Numbered from the stretch's first letter, positions 10,999 through 23,437 are shown. The stretch: 64,000 bases of DNA from Orobanche coerulescens (GCA_033398695.1 CM065814.1:106332501-106396500), one strand, 5' to 3'. The notes: generated from the letters alone by a model not told the origin. Made by a program: numbers and translations.

Positions 10999-12137
10999 TT
11001 GGGAAAAACAAACACCCTGTATCGAAACAGCCAGGATACTCGAATCCCTGTATCGAATGTTATTTAGAGGTTTTGACATATATGCCAATCCGTATACAGT
11101 AAGGAAACTGTATCGAGGCTTCAAGGCTTTATCCTGTATCGAAGACCTGCCTTGAATCAGCTTTAGTGAAGCTCGTCTGTACAGCAAGAAGACTTATAAA
11201 AAACCAAGTATGGAAACTGTTTCGATGCTCAAAATACAGTCATCTTCCATACAGTTTACAAAAGGACAAGAAAGAACACAAGTCAAGTCCCGTTGAACTA
11301 AGAAGTATTTAAATACTCAAGGATAAAGTATTTAAATACTGCCAGTCTTTAGATCTTCAGAATCCCGCGAAATCCGGATCATGTCATATTCCCGTTGAAG
11401 GAAATCTTATTCAAACGGATACATCTCAACGGATACTTTCTTCAGAGACTATATATATCCTTGAAGACATTGAAGATCAGTAACTGAACAAATTCAAGTA
11501 ACCTAATACTCAAGCTATCAAAGTTATCATCAGAGCAAACATATCTCCAAAGCATACTGCAAGTTAAAACGAAAGAGATATACAGTGCTCAACATCAAGA
11601 ACAGCCATCATCAGCTCAAGAACTTCAAAGTCATTGCTCTTACCGGTTACCTACCTTTTACCTCTCGTAAAACCGAGCTATGTGTGAACTCAACAAGTTA
11701 TTCGACTGTGGGACGAATAAGGACGAAGCTTTGGAACCGTGTGTGAAGAAGCTAGTCAAGAAGGAAGCTTTAACCAATCAGGTGAACGGTTGAAAGTGAC
11801 GTTCTTTGTATCAATCTGGTGAACGATACAAGGATAGGTTTGTTTATAATTACGTAGTTGTGTACGCAGAATTATAATAAACTTTACTCTGTGTGGAGGA
11901 CCAGTGGACGTAGAGGGGTTTACCTCGAACCACTTAAATTACTGTGTCATTTACCTTCAGCTTTTACTGTTTTAAAATTACTGTGATATATTAAGTATAC
12001 ACCAAATACTTCGTTGCTGTATCCACGGCAACTAACTGTATCCAAGACTTCCGCTACGCACTCAGATTTAGATTCCGTACAGTTTTTTGTTCAAACTATT
12101 TTCCAAATTGTATCGAGTATACTTAAGTGGCCAACAA
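10999..12137 (+). mobile_element. S1 5' LTR
   Basis: 1139 bp, with TATATATATCC at 11451-11460 as the likely TATA box. Compared with the 3' LTR it carries several small losses at CTGTGTG words between about 11630 and 11890. It ends directly before the primer site. Confidence 0.92.
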
Positions 12138-12138
12138 G

Positions 12139-12150
12139 TGGTATCGGAGC
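12139..12150 (+). promoter_or_regulatory. S1 primer binding site
   Basis: TGGTATCGGAGC, one base different from TGGTATCAGAGC, the sequence complementary to the 3' end of plant initiator tRNA-Met. It lies one base beyond the LTR end. Confidence 0.88.
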
Positions 12151-12247
12151 GGTTGATTCTAAAAAGAATCAGTCGTATTTTTTTTAACCGAATCAGATTC
12201 AAATCACTTATTTTCAAAACAGTCTCTTTCATTCCTATATTATCAGT

Positions 12248-14508
12248 ATGGATACTTCTATGATTAACAAAGTCCCTATGTTCTCTATTAACGAATTTGA
12301 CGACTGGAGAATTAGAATGGAAGCTCATCTTGCATCAATGCACGAAGAGATGATTTTTGTTATACAGGATGGTCCGATCAAGATCATGAAGGTAAATCCA
12401 CTAAGGATTGAGGGCCAAGCCCATCGAAATGCTCGAGAAGGAACGCGAGCAATGGACAACCGATGAAAGGAAGCGAGCCAATCTCGACAACGTGGCTAAG
12501 AACGCGTTATTTGTCACTCTTGACAAAGGCACGTTCTCAAAGGTAAAGAGCCGCAAGCACCAAAGAAATCAGGATAAACTCAAGTTAATTTGTGAGGAAC
12601 CAGCTCTCAAAAGAAAACAAGATTTCAAAACTTACTCAAGAATTTGAATCTTTTGAAATGAAACCAACGGAAACACTTGAGGAACTTGACCTCAGATTCT
12701 TGGTATTGTTGGTGAACTTGAAGCGTTGGGCAAGATTTACACCCAAAAGGAGAAGAACTTAAAAAATTTCGTATCTCTCCCGGCCGATGGGACATTAAGA
12801 CCACAACTATGCGTGTATCCTGTAATCTTAATGAAATATCCACTTTGATCTCTTCTCGACCTTAAAGCTTTTGAGTATGACATTGTGAGAGAGAAAGTCA
12901 AGAATCTCCTTCAAAGGTCACTCTCGGCTGCCGTATCGAACCGTCGACACAAAGATGCCTAGCTCGTCGAAGCCCGGTCACAAGAACGCCGACAAGGACG
13001 ACGACATCCTGTCACAAGATGAAATGGCGCTTCTAATGCATAAATTCAAAAGTTCATCAAAGCAGTCTGGAAAGACTCCTACAGCCCAAACACTCACAAC
13101 AAGGTAAGTACAGAAACATCATCTGGTAACGCTAACCTGTGTTATAACTGCAGGAAACCAGGCCATTATGCAAACAAATGTCCTCATCCCAAAGTCCAAA
13201 GATTGCCTGAGGCCGAGCAACAAGAGAGAGATGAAAGAAGACGTGCTTGGAAAGACAAGCTCAAGGCGCTGATTGGAGAATCGAAGCCTCCCCACACCAT
13301 CCAAATCAGCAGAATGTCTTCGGTGGTCATGAAAGTGATTCATCGACGATGAGTTCGATGATAAAGCATATATGTGCTTTATGGCCAAAGATGTTCCGAA
13401 GGAGAAGACAATGACGATGAGGTAAGCTCAACCTCAGTTATTCCACCTAATGCATCTCATACTTTCGAAAATATGATGAATGAATTTAAAAACATTCAAA
13501 AGGCCCATGAGACTCTAAAAACTGAGAATATACAGCTTCAATTAACAAATTTAGAGCTGAAAGATGAGAATGACTTGCTGAAGATAAACTATGAAAATAT
13601 GTCCCTTGATTGTGAAACCAGCAAGGTCGATTTTGAAAAACTCATGGAGAGCAATCATCAACTTGCTCATGAACTAAATTAGGTTAAAACCCATAATGAG
13701 AGCAAGACAAATGATTTGGTTCTACTACAAACCAAAATCACAACTCTCGAGAAGCGAGAAACTGAACTTGAGACCATTCTGAAGTCTTTTGAAAAATCGT
13801 CCAAAAGAATGGAAGAAATTCTAAGCACTGGGCAACATGCTCATGATAAAAGTGGCTTAGGATACAGCTCATGTTCGAATAAAGGTAAAACTAGTACTGT
13901 GTTCGTCAAGAGTGTGGAACACATTCCAGAATCGGAAGATACTCCTAGTCCCATAAAGGAACCTGCTGCAAGAAAACCGAAGGCTGCCATTCCGCCTCCA
14001 CAACTCTACTATTCGAGACAAAGTGGAACCAACAACCACTCGTATAGGCGTAATCTAAAGCATGCTCCACAAGCATATCATCAAAGCCGGCAATCATTCG
14101 TAAAGAAGACGGTATCCAACCACCAAAGGCCCGCATGCACACTCAAGACAAAGGCGCCTAGGTATTGGATACAGGAGCCCCGTTATCCCTCAAGACACAG
14201 ATGCCGATTCGGATCAACAACAGCATTGGGAATCCAACTGGAGACCCAGAAGACAAGATGTTAGGCCCAGGAAAATGGCTCCACCTCCTAGACGGCACTC
14301 GTACTGGAATAATAATAATAATAACCCTGAATTTTACATGCATAGTAATTATCATGATTATAACAACTACGGATATGCCCCCCGTAGATATCGCAACACT
14401 GTACCGAGTACATCCTACAGTAAACCAATTGCTGTCAGGCAAATCTGGGTACCTAAAGGAACTAACATATATGGACCCAAAAATCAAAGGGGACCTAAAT
14501 CTACCTAA
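12248..14508 (+). pseudogene. gag: S1 gag (broken)
   Basis: The capsid/nucleocapsid gene. The ATG at 12248 starts MDTSMINKVPMFSINEFDDW, the Copia gag opening, and matches the start of S2/S3 gag in pattern (PVFSVDEYDLW). The frame is lost by 12466 and continues in others; several frameshifts lie between 12400 and 13380. A zinc knuckle CYNCRKPGHYANKC lies at about 13140-13181. It is followed by an acidic stretch and a long heptad-like coiled coil (13440-13830) rich in Leu, Asn and Glu. The C-terminal part is Tyr/Asn/Arg-rich, as in the S2 and S3 gags, and ends at TAA 14506-14508, just before protease. The Sirevirus habit of a long coiled-coil gag is met. Confidence 0.82.
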
Positions 14509-14513
14509 TTTCT

Positions 14514-17500
14514 TTGTTACAGGACATTCTAGAGGAGGATACCTGGTACTTCGATAGTGGATGCTCTCGTCACATGACTGGAGACAAGAGCAAGCTATCT
14601 AATTTTGTAGAAGGTCGCGGTACAAAAGTTCGCTTCGGTGATAAGTCTAAAGGAAGAACAAGAGGGAAAGGAAACCTACTTGTTGGGAAATTCAAGGTCA
14701 CCGATGTTGCATATGTTGAAGGCTTACAGTATAATCTACTTAGTATTAGCCAGTTCTGTGATAAACAGTTCTCGGTGAAGTTCTATATAGATCGCTGTAG
14801 AGTCAAGAAGACCCAAACCAAGGAAGTTGTGCTTACAAGAAGCAGATCAGGTAATATGTACATTGCTGACTGGAAGCCTATGAGCTCCTCAATTCCGTGT
14901 TTTGTTGCCAAAGGCACTGCAGATCTTAGCTGGCTATGGCACAAGAGGATGTCTCACGTCAACTTCAAGACGATCAACAAGCTTTCAAGACAGGGTATGG
15001 TTAGAGGTTTGCCAGATGTGTCATTCAAGAAGGACAGCGTCTGCGGACCATGCCAGAAAGGCAAGCAAATCAAGTCCACCCTGAAAAGCAAATCCTACCT
15101 TTCAACCCAAAGAGTGTTGGAAATGCTACACATGGATCTCTACGGTCCTGTAGACCCAGTAAGTTTGGGAGGTAAGAAATATTGCATGGTTGTTGTTGAT
15201 GATTATTCTAGGTATGCTTGGACGATCTTTCTTAGCAAGAAGAAGGAAACAACATCAAGGCTGCCCGAGCTCCTGAGGAAGTTGCAAAATGAAAAAGCGT
15301 CAAGTATCGTGTGCATTCGTTCCGACAGAGGTACTGAATTTACTAACCGCTTTATAGAGCAATACTGTTCGGAGAATGGCATACAGCACGAATACTCAGC
15401 TGCCCGTACACCTCAACAAAATGGTGTTGCCGAGCGAAAGAATAGGATGTTGAAAGAAGCAACAAGGACAATGATTGCCGCAAGCAAATTGCCACAGCGT
15501 TTCTGGGGTGAAGCAACCAATACAGCGTGCTACACTCAAAACCGCTGTATCGTCAACAAGCACCACAACAAAACAGCTTACGAGGTATGGAATAACAAAA
15601 CTCCATTAGTTTCGTATTTTCACATTTTTTGATGCAGGTGTTACGTATTGAACAATGGGAAGGACCAACTTAGAACCTTTGATGAAAAATCAGATGAAGG
15701 AATATTCGTAGGATACTCTTCCACAAAGATTTGTAATCTTTAATAAAAGGAAGGCGACGATCGAGGAATCGGTTCATGTAGTGTTCAACGAACCACACCA
15801 TGACCTACAGAGTAGATGATATCACTCAGACATTCACCATCTATCTATCTTGGATCCACCTACACCTATAGAACCTGTCGTTGATTTAGAAATCAACCCC
15901 ACCGTAAGAATCGATGTGGATGAAGTCGACGCTGTACAAGCCAAGTCGTAACCACGAAACTTTCGATACAAGACGGGATCTGAACTAGAACCCGACCGAA
16001 GATGGTTGAGAGATCACCCGCAAGAGCTGATCATTGGAAACATTAATGCCGGTGTTTCTACTCGTAGGAGAATACAGTACACAAGGAAATGTACTTTGTG
16101 CACAAGAAGAATCTAATGTGAAGTCTCACGGTTTCTGAATGGAAATCTCAATCCGAACTTAGGAGACTCAATATGTGCACTATCGCCGTATTCTTAGCCC
16201 AATCGAACTGTTTCGACCATAGACGCTCTTAACAACTCTCATTGGATAACATCTATGGAAGAAGAGCTTAACGGTTTCAAAGAAATAATGTATGGTATCT
16301 TGTACCTGCATCGACACACCAATCGGTTATAGGAACCAAATGGGTATTTCAAACAAAAAAGATCGAAATGGACTTATCATAAGGAACAAATCCAGACTAG
16401 TAGCACAAGGCTATTGTCAGGAAGAAGGAATCGACTATGATGAAACCTTCGCCCTATAGCGAGACTAGAAGCCATTAGGATATTTTTAGCCTTTGCCGCC
16501 CATAAGAGTTTTATCGTATACCAAATGGACGTCAAGAGTGCTTTCCTGAATGGAGAGCTTGCAGAAGAAGTTTATGTTGAACAACCACCAGGGTTTGCCA
16601 ACACGGACGGTATCGATCTAGTTTACAGGCTAAGGAAAGCGCTGTACGGACTTAAACAAGCCCCTAGAGCCACAGTACGAAACTCGTCGATATCTAACCA
16701 ACAACGGATTTGAGAAGGGTGCTGTCGACAAAACATTGTTCAAGATACAGGAAGGTGATGACCTTCTAATGGTACAAATCTATGTCGATGATATTATTTT
16801 TGGTTCAACTAACCTTGCTCTATGTCAAAGGTTCTCACATCTCATGCAAAGCAAATTTGAAATGAGTATGATGGGGGAACTTAGTTATTTCCTAGGTTTG
16901 CAGGTAAAGCAGTTGCCTACAGGTATATTCATCAACCAGGAGAAATACAGCAAGGAACTTCTCAACAAATTTGGAATGAACAATTCCAAATCCTCGCCAA
17001 CCCCTATGAGCACTTCCGTGCAAATTAGTGCTAATGAAGCCGGAAAGCTGTTTGACCAATCACTCTACAGGAAGCTCATTGGTTCGCTTCTGTACCTAAC
17101 GGCTAGCAGGCCCGATATCCAGTTTGCTGTTGGAGTGTGTGCGAGATACCAAGTTGCACCTAAGGAATCACACTTCAATACAGCTAAACGAATCCTGAAG
17201 TACATTAAAGGAACAGTCGATGCAGGACTGTGGTATCCTAAGGAAGGCGGATTCGATTTAGTTGGATACAGCGACTCGGATCTCGGAGGCTGAAAGCTAG
17301 ATAGGAAGAGTACAAGTGGAACTTGTCACTTTCTCGGACCTAGACTCGTATCTTGGTTCAGTAAGAAGCAATTGGCTAACTCTCTTTCCACGGCTGAATC
17401 AGAATACTATGCTGCTGGTAGCTGCTGTATGCAGATCCTTTGGATGCAGCAACAACTGTCAGATTATGGAATCGATGCTAGAGAGACTCCAATCATGTGT

Positions 17501-17731
17501 GATAGCACGAGTGCAATTGCAATCACGCACAATCCTGTTTTGCACTCGCGCACTAAGCATATCAACATGAAGCATCATTTTATCAGAAATCATGTCGAGA
17601 ACAAGGATGTTCGCCTGGAAAAAGTCCATACAGACATCCAGCTGGCCGACATTTTCACCAAGCCTCTCGACACAGCAAGATTCAACATGCTAAGAACAGA
17701 ATTGGGAATACTACAGCCAGACTCCCTGTAA
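14514..17731 (+). pseudogene. pol: S1 pol: protease, integrase, reverse transcriptase, RNase H (broken)
   Basis: The first 370 codons are open. They contain protease FDSGCSRHM at about 14552, the pre-integrase zinc site (HKRMSH, later CGPC) at 14940-15060, and an integrase core with all three catalytic residues in LHMDLYGP, RSDRGTEF and PQQNGVAER (15128-15440). The frame ends at 15632. The linker and the start of reverse transcriptase (15640-16520) are scrambled by indels. Reverse transcriptase resumes at 16525 ([10 protein letters not shown]), shifts near 16680, and has intact YVDD near 16783. TGA at 17291 sits where SIRE-type RNase H usually has Cys. RNase H ends with [10 protein letters not shown] and stops at 17731. 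Confidence 0.88.
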
Positions 17732-17756
17732 GTAAATTTACTGTTTTTACTCAACA

Positions 17757-17980
17757 ATTGAGGGGGAATCTTTGTAAGACCCGTGAATACTGATCCAACA
17801 TTAATTATCTGTACACTCAGAATCATCAATACAGTACTGTAGCGAACGAAGGCATACGAATCCTACAGCTGGTGTGTGCAATAATTAAGGGGGAATACTG
17901 TAGGACCCATGAATACAGCATTAATCCAAATATTGCTGTATGGAATTCAAAACCTATTAGTACCTTTTTAAGGGGGAACG
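17757..17980 (+). repeat. Three purine-tract-like repeats after S1 pol
   Basis: TGAGGGGGAATC (17759), TTAAGGGGGAATAC (17885) and TTAAGGGGGAACG (17968) each precede a similar TGTA-type word; the first two also share GACCCRTGAATAC. They lie between the pol stop and the accessory ORF, far from the working tract at 22092. Multiple purine tracts in this interval have been described for Sireviruses. Confidence 0.7.
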
Positions 17981-18359
17981 TTGTATCGACGCGGAGTACA
18001 GCACATGCTATAGGATTTCGATTCAGTATATAATATTATTTCCTTTTTAAAATAATTTTTGTCCACGTGCCCTGTTTTTATGTCAAACGTCATGTTCATT
18101 AAATGCCTTACACGACATCTGGACAACTGAATCTCAAAAGCCGCGATGTTTTTAAAGTGTTTTTTATTTTTAAACCGCCGTTTTCGGCATTTAGGGTATC
18201 AACCTATGTCAGAAGTGGGACCCGCTGTATTTTAAAACCTTTTAATGGATTAGCGTACCAGTTACACTCAATCCATCTTGACCGTTGATTTCAAAATCGG
18301 TTCCCATCCCTTAAAATCTGACCATTCGTACTCTGCAAAACCCTATTTCGCCGCCCAAG

Positions 18360-18368
18360 TATAAAAGG
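18360..18368 (+). promoter_or_regulatory. Putative internal promoter of the S1 accessory ORF
   Basis: TATAAAAGG lies 145 bp upstream of the accessory ATG (18505) and is preceded by AAAACCCTA. The interval to the ATG has no upstream ATG-led frame of length. A comparable TATA-like box precedes the S2 accessory ORF. Activity is inferred, not shown. Confidence 0.5.
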
Positions 18369-18504
18369 ACTGTATCTGCCATTGGAGACCCTTTACGCTT
18401 TCTGTAATTACAAGAGTTCTCAAGCAAACAGCCTACATATTTTTCTGCATATTCACTGCAAATTTCGACTGTTTTTCTTCCACCTTTATTTTAATAAAAC
18501 ATCA

Positions 18505-21419
18505 ATGGCTAGTCAATCTTCTTCCCCTGTTCTGAAGAAAACCTCCAACATCATTGATGGCCGGATCTTCTCCAAACCTGTCATCATCGAGCGTATTATC
18601 TCGGAAATCAATGACACCGAACCAATGGAGTATATCATTACTCGTCTTGAACAACAAGGTCTCTATCGCTTCGGGAGCAAAACCGCCGACAAATACGACG
18701 CCCATCTGGTTGAGGAATTCTACCTCAACGCCGCCGTTCGTTTTCTGTCACTAGCCCAGGGAGGACATGTTGCTGACATCACTGCAACAGTCCAAGGAGT
18801 GCAAATCTGCATCAATAGCGACCTACTCCAGAGAATTTACAGGCTGCCCGCCGACGGCCTGACCATGGACCAACTTGAGACGTTCGGGTCTCAAGAGCTT
18901 ATTACCAAGTTTTATGGACTTTTTACAGGGTCCAAAGTGGTTGATATGGTGACAACCACTTGTCACAAGAAAAATTTTCTTCTTCATTTCGTTTATCTTC
19001 ATGACTTTTGTTCCAGAATCATCGAAAACCGAACCGGTGCGTTCGAGATGTGCACGAATTTAAGGTTCAGGATGATGGTAGCTATTTTGACCTGTGAAAA
19101 GGTCAATTGGTGCCAAATCATTCTGAAACGTCTTCGAGAAGAGGTGTGCAAACCTGCCACCCAAAAGAAATCCTTTGGTTTAATGCTGAACTACATTCTG
19201 ACGAAGTGCGGAGTGATGCAATCCGCCGATGCAAAGAAAAATAGCTCGAGGATATACTTAGGAGGTGTCAAACCCTCTGCGTATAACCAGAGCACCATGC
19301 ATGCCAACCATCCGCGAACCAGACACATGCCTATTTCTGACAACCCAAGAGATGAAACCGTGAAGGTCCCAGAAACGGAATCTTCAAAGAAGAAGCGAAA
19401 GCGTTCTCACAGCAAGAAACACTCTGCTGGTGAGAAGTCCAAGAAGAGACTCAGGAGGCTCTCAAAAATCAAAGCCAAGCACTCCGAGGATGTCTCGCCC
19501 GTGGCGCAACCCACTGATGAAGAACCCCAGGGCCCAACCCCTGTGGAAGAGGTGTCTCCTACTGCATCGACAGTAGATCCCGAGCCTTTGGCGGCTACGA
19601 CGGATATAGAGACATCTGCCAACGCTCAAGACTTTAGCGAGTCGGCTGCCCATTCGGAGCCAAAAGCTACTTCTCCTCTGCGAGATCCCACACCCGTGCA
19701 GGATCCAATTTCCTTCGGGGCACCATCCCCTGCAAGGAGTCCATCTTCCGTACAGGATCCCATACCTGTACCGGAATCCCTCGAACAGCGTCTCCAGACG
19801 TTATTCGAAGTCCCTCCCCTGACTCGATCATAAATCAAACACTTCTTTCGGTTCAAATTGACCACGCGTACGAAAGATTCCTGCAATGGAAAGGCTATAG
19901 GCTAGCTCCGTACGACACACTGTACAACTGGAGCGAATGGAGCCACGAAGAGAGGTTCGTCTCCGAAGTAACAGACTCAACTTAAATTGAGGCCCTGCTT
20001 CGATGGGACAACGCCTCTTGCAAAGATCTAATAGAAAGCCACCTGCTGCACAAATCTGACGCCAGAAGAAAAGGAAAGAAGAAGTCAGAGGATTCTCCCG
20101 TTAATCCAAAAGATGACGACGATCATGACTCAGACGACGACGACGATGCTCTACAAGCAGGTCTGAGAATGAGCCGTGAAGAGGCTGAAGCACGAGACGC
20201 CTCTCCACCCAGAAAAGACGAAGGGCCTTCTACTCAAGCCAATCCCCCTTCGCCACAGCCCGAGAACATTCCCGACCAGGAGGATTCAGTCCCTCCAGAC
20301 GAGGAACTTCAAGAAATTTTGGAACAGGCACCCGAGCCTGCTGCGACTGAAGAAGCTATTCCTACAAGCCAACAGGAGGATTCAGTCCCTCCTGCATCCA
20401 TATCCGCCGAAGAACCTTCGCCACAGGACGCTTCTGAACCAACTGTCGCCGAACCACAGGAAGCTGCTCCCGCCCCTGCAACCTTGGAATCCGAGGACGG
20501 TAACGAACCTGAGGATGTCTAACTTACTTCACGTCCATCCGTGAATGTAAGAAGGTTGAACGGTGCTGCAGACTTCGCCCAGCCTGACTCTCCTATCTCT
20601 GCTGCACGTAAAGAGCGCCTGCAAGCTCTTGGACTTCAGACTGTATTTATCCAAGATGCAGTAAACGCTCTATCTTCCGTTGAAAAGGCACTGAATTGGA
20701 TGCACACCTCTGCCGTAGAAGAAATGACCACTCTTCAACACGAAGTATATCGAGTTGTCGACGCATTCATCCTTTTGCCAGAAGTTTTCAAGCAAGCCTT
20801 GAAGATCATGGAAGATAAACAGGAGCAACTGCTGAAGGAGGAAGCCACAAAGACAAGGATTGCTGAAGCCAAGATCGCTGTAATGATCGAGAACAGCTCT
20901 CAACTGCGTGCTCACGACAAATGCATTCAAGAAATGTCGCAGACTCTTTCCTCCCTTGTTGAAAGAATGACCAGCATCGAGACCAAACAGGACGCCGCTC
21001 TTGAAATCCTGCAAAGTCTTGATGAAGCCAAAAAGGGGGAAGAAGCACGAGAAGCTGCAAGGAGAATAAGGATGCAACAAGAAAGGGAATTTGAGGCTGC
21101 TCAGAACAGTATCACTGCCGAATTGAACAAGCTAGCACCTCAATCCCAAAGTTTTAAAATTTCAGGCTCCAGACCGGAATTCCATGACCCAAATGTCCCT
21201 TGGCAAAATCTTATTCAGAGACCTTCGGAAATACGTCTGCCGACCAACCGCAACCCAACTGCCGACGAAGTGAAGCACTGGAGGAAGAATGAACTGATGA
21301 GATATTTTGTCAGACTCATCAGGGAATCCGCCATCTTCAAAAATTATAAAACGTTAGTGGAAGCGGCAGATAAATTTTCAAAGATGCTAGAAGAAGGTAA
21401 ACTCCCTCTCCAAATCTAA
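18505..21419 (+). pseudogene. S1 accessory ('env-like') ORF (broken)
   Basis: About 970 codons after RNase H. The start is the ATG at 18505 (MASQSSSPV). Residues 1-250 form a helical domain patterned like the 'putative plant transposon protein' domain and alignable by eye with S2's accessory ORF. A strongly basic block (KKKRKRSHSKKH, then KSKKRLRR) at about 19385-19470 looks like a nuclear localisation signal. A Pro/Glu/Ser-rich middle with repeated EDSVPP follows, and then a long coiled coil (20620-21100). No signal peptide or membrane segment is visible, so the usual name env-like is not supported by this sequence. Damage: a frame change near 19815 (TAA at 19831 in the first frame) and TAA at 19983 and 20520 in the second. 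Confidence 0.75.
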
Positions 21420-22091
21420 ATGAAATCAAAACATAGAAGAGGAGATCGGGTCACCCATCCAGAAGATTGAATACTTGTCTTTGATCGTTCATATGAAGGA
21501 AGAGCGATATACCAGGATCGAGGCAATGATTCACTTCAAAACTGGTGGCGCGGCACCGAGAATGAACAAGGAAAAAGACCATGGAGGCATGCGGATTATA
21601 GATGAAGAGCTGAAATTTATGTACATTATTTTTGTTTTTGTAATTTCTATTCGAAACAGCAAACTTTGTACTCAATCATTTTGAATATCAATAAAAACCG
21701 TTTGTTTGTCTTGAAAGATTACAACTCGTAATCTACTGTGTTAATGTATGATTATTGTTTGATAGGAATCTCAAGTTAGATAAACTTGATTGAAAAATAA
21801 GCTGTACGAACTAGTCTACGAACAGTTCATAATTTCAGCTGTAAAACTTAGAAATACATTGTAAGATTGTGCCTGCGCGCCAATCATAGGCTTAAGTTGT
21901 AATAAATCTCAAACTGTATCGAACATGCCTGCGAGCAGTTCATTATTGTAGACTAAGTCACTAAGTCAGACCTATTGACAAAAGACCAAGAAATCTGCCA
22001 GAAGTCATCAAAGAAGAATGCCTCATAAAGAAGGTTTTGGCATCATCAAGAAGACTCGAAGAGTTAAGTAAGAAGGTCTTGGCAAATTGTC

Positions 22092-22107
22092 AAAAAGGGG
22101 AAAATTT
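22092..22107 (+). promoter_or_regulatory. S1 polypurine tract
   Basis: AAAAAGGGGAAAATTT directly abuts the 3' LTR start. It would prime plus-strand DNA synthesis. Confidence 0.8.
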
Positions 22108-23256
22108 TTGGGAAAAACAAACACCCTGTATCGAAACAGCCAGGATACTCGAATCCCTGTATCGAATGTTATTTAGAGGTTTTGACATATATGCCAATCC
22201 GTATACAGTAAGGAAACTGTATCGAGGCTTCAAGGCTTTATCCTGTATCGAAGACCTGCCTTGAATCAGCTTTAGTGAAGCTCACAAGACGAAGAAGAAG
22301 ACTTATAAAAGACCTGTATGGAAAGCTGTCTCGATGCTCAAAATACGATCATCTTCCATACTTCACAAAAGGACAAGAAAGAACACAAGTCAAGTCCGTT
22401 GAACTAAGAAGTATTTAAATACTCAAGGATAAAGTATTTAAATCTTGCCGATCTTCAGATCTTCAGAATCCCGCGAAATCCGGATCATGTCATATTCCCG
22501 TTGAAGGAAATCTTATTCAAACGGATACATCTCAACGGATACTTTCTTCAGAGACTATATATATCCTTTAAGACATTGAAGATCAGTAACTGAACAAATT
22601 CAAGTAACCTAATACTCAAGCTATCAAAGTTATCATCAGAGCAAACATATCTCCAAAGCATACTGCAAGTTAAAACGAAAGAGATATACAGTGCTCAACA
22701 TCAAGAACAGCCATCATCAGCTCAAGAACTTCAAAGCTGCTGTTCTTACCTGGTTACCTACCTTTTACCTCTGTGTAAAAACCGAGCTCTGTGTGAACTC
22801 AACAAGTTATTCTGACCTGTGTGGGACGAATAAGGACGAAGCTTTGGAACTGTGTGTGAAGAAGCTAGTCAAGAAGGAAGCTTTAACCAATCTGTGTGAA
22901 CGGTTGAAAGTGACGTTCTTTGTATCAATCTGTGTGAACGATACAAGGATAGGTTTGTTTATAATTACGTAGTTGTGTACGCAGTAATTATAATAAACTT
23001 TTTACTCCTGTGTGGAGGACCAGTGGACGTAGAGGGGTTTACCTCGAACCACTTAAATTACTGTGTCATTTACCTTCAGCTTTTACTGTTTTAAAATTAC
23101 TGTGATATATTAAGTATACACCAAATACTTCGTTGCTGTATCCACGGCAACTAACTGTATCCAAGACTTCCGCTACGCACTCAGATTTAGATTCCGTACA
23201 GTTTGTTGTTCAAACTATTTTCCAAACTGTATCCAGTATACTTAAGTGGCCAACAA
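22108..23256 (+). mobile_element. S1 3' LTR
   Basis: 1149 bp, matching 10999-12137. The likely TATA box is TATATATATCC at 22556. Seven CTGTGT words lie between about 22770 and 23020, most of them altered in the 5' LTR. It ends GGCCAACAA, followed by the target repeat GTACT. Confidence 0.92.
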
Positions 23257-23435
23257 GTACTCTAAAGCTGCGTCCGTATTAATAATATCTCGCGAGAGCA
23301 TTCAAGCCTGGGACTAACAACCCCGGCAAATCTTGTGTCATTTACATTCCTTCGTACGTGCTCTCGCATTTTGTTTGTTACTCACCTGTAGCCATATCCA
23401 GCAAACCATTACTTATAATATTTTGGGTAACAACA
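23257..23435 (+). mobile_element. T1 5' LTR, right part
   Basis: Continues the LTR interrupted at 10998. It matches 34245-34422 and ends GGGTAACAACA, whose CAACA mirrors the TGTTG at the LTR start. Confidence 0.9.
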
Positions 23436-23437
23436 AT

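Larger units (their letters stand above)
10999..23256 (+). mobile_element. S1: Sirevirus-type Copia element, complete but decayed (12.3 kb)
   Basis: Two LTRs (10999-12137 and 22108-23256) begin TTGGGAAAAAC and end GGCCAACAA. Flanks are GTACT at 10993-10997 and 23257-23261, with one extra A at 10998. The uninterrupted target sequence is seen at the matching place in T1's 3' LTR, near 34245. The order is tRNA-Met primer site, gag, protease, integrase, reverse transcriptase, RNase H, three purine-tract-like repeats, a putative internal promoter, a roughly 970-codon accessory ORF, purine tract, LTR. Long size and a large ORF after RNase H are Sirevirus/Maximus traits. Its proteins clearly differ from those of S2 and S3, so it is a separate family. 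Confidence 0.92.

Noticed and set aside
12139..12150. Possible tRNA-Met gene fragment
   Set aside because: Only the primer-complementary bases match; no cloverleaf follows.
14165..14557. 130-codon frame overlapping the end of S1 gag
   Set aside because: The gag Tyr/Asn-rich tail is read in frame at 14275-14508; this is the shadow frame.
20670..21080. 136-codon minus-strand frame in the S1 accessory region
   Set aside because: Antisense shadow of the coiled-coil part of the accessory ORF.
22037..22972. Open frames at the S1 3' LTR
   Set aside because: They begin in the purine-tract region and run through LTR sequence that is non-coding in the matching 5' copy.
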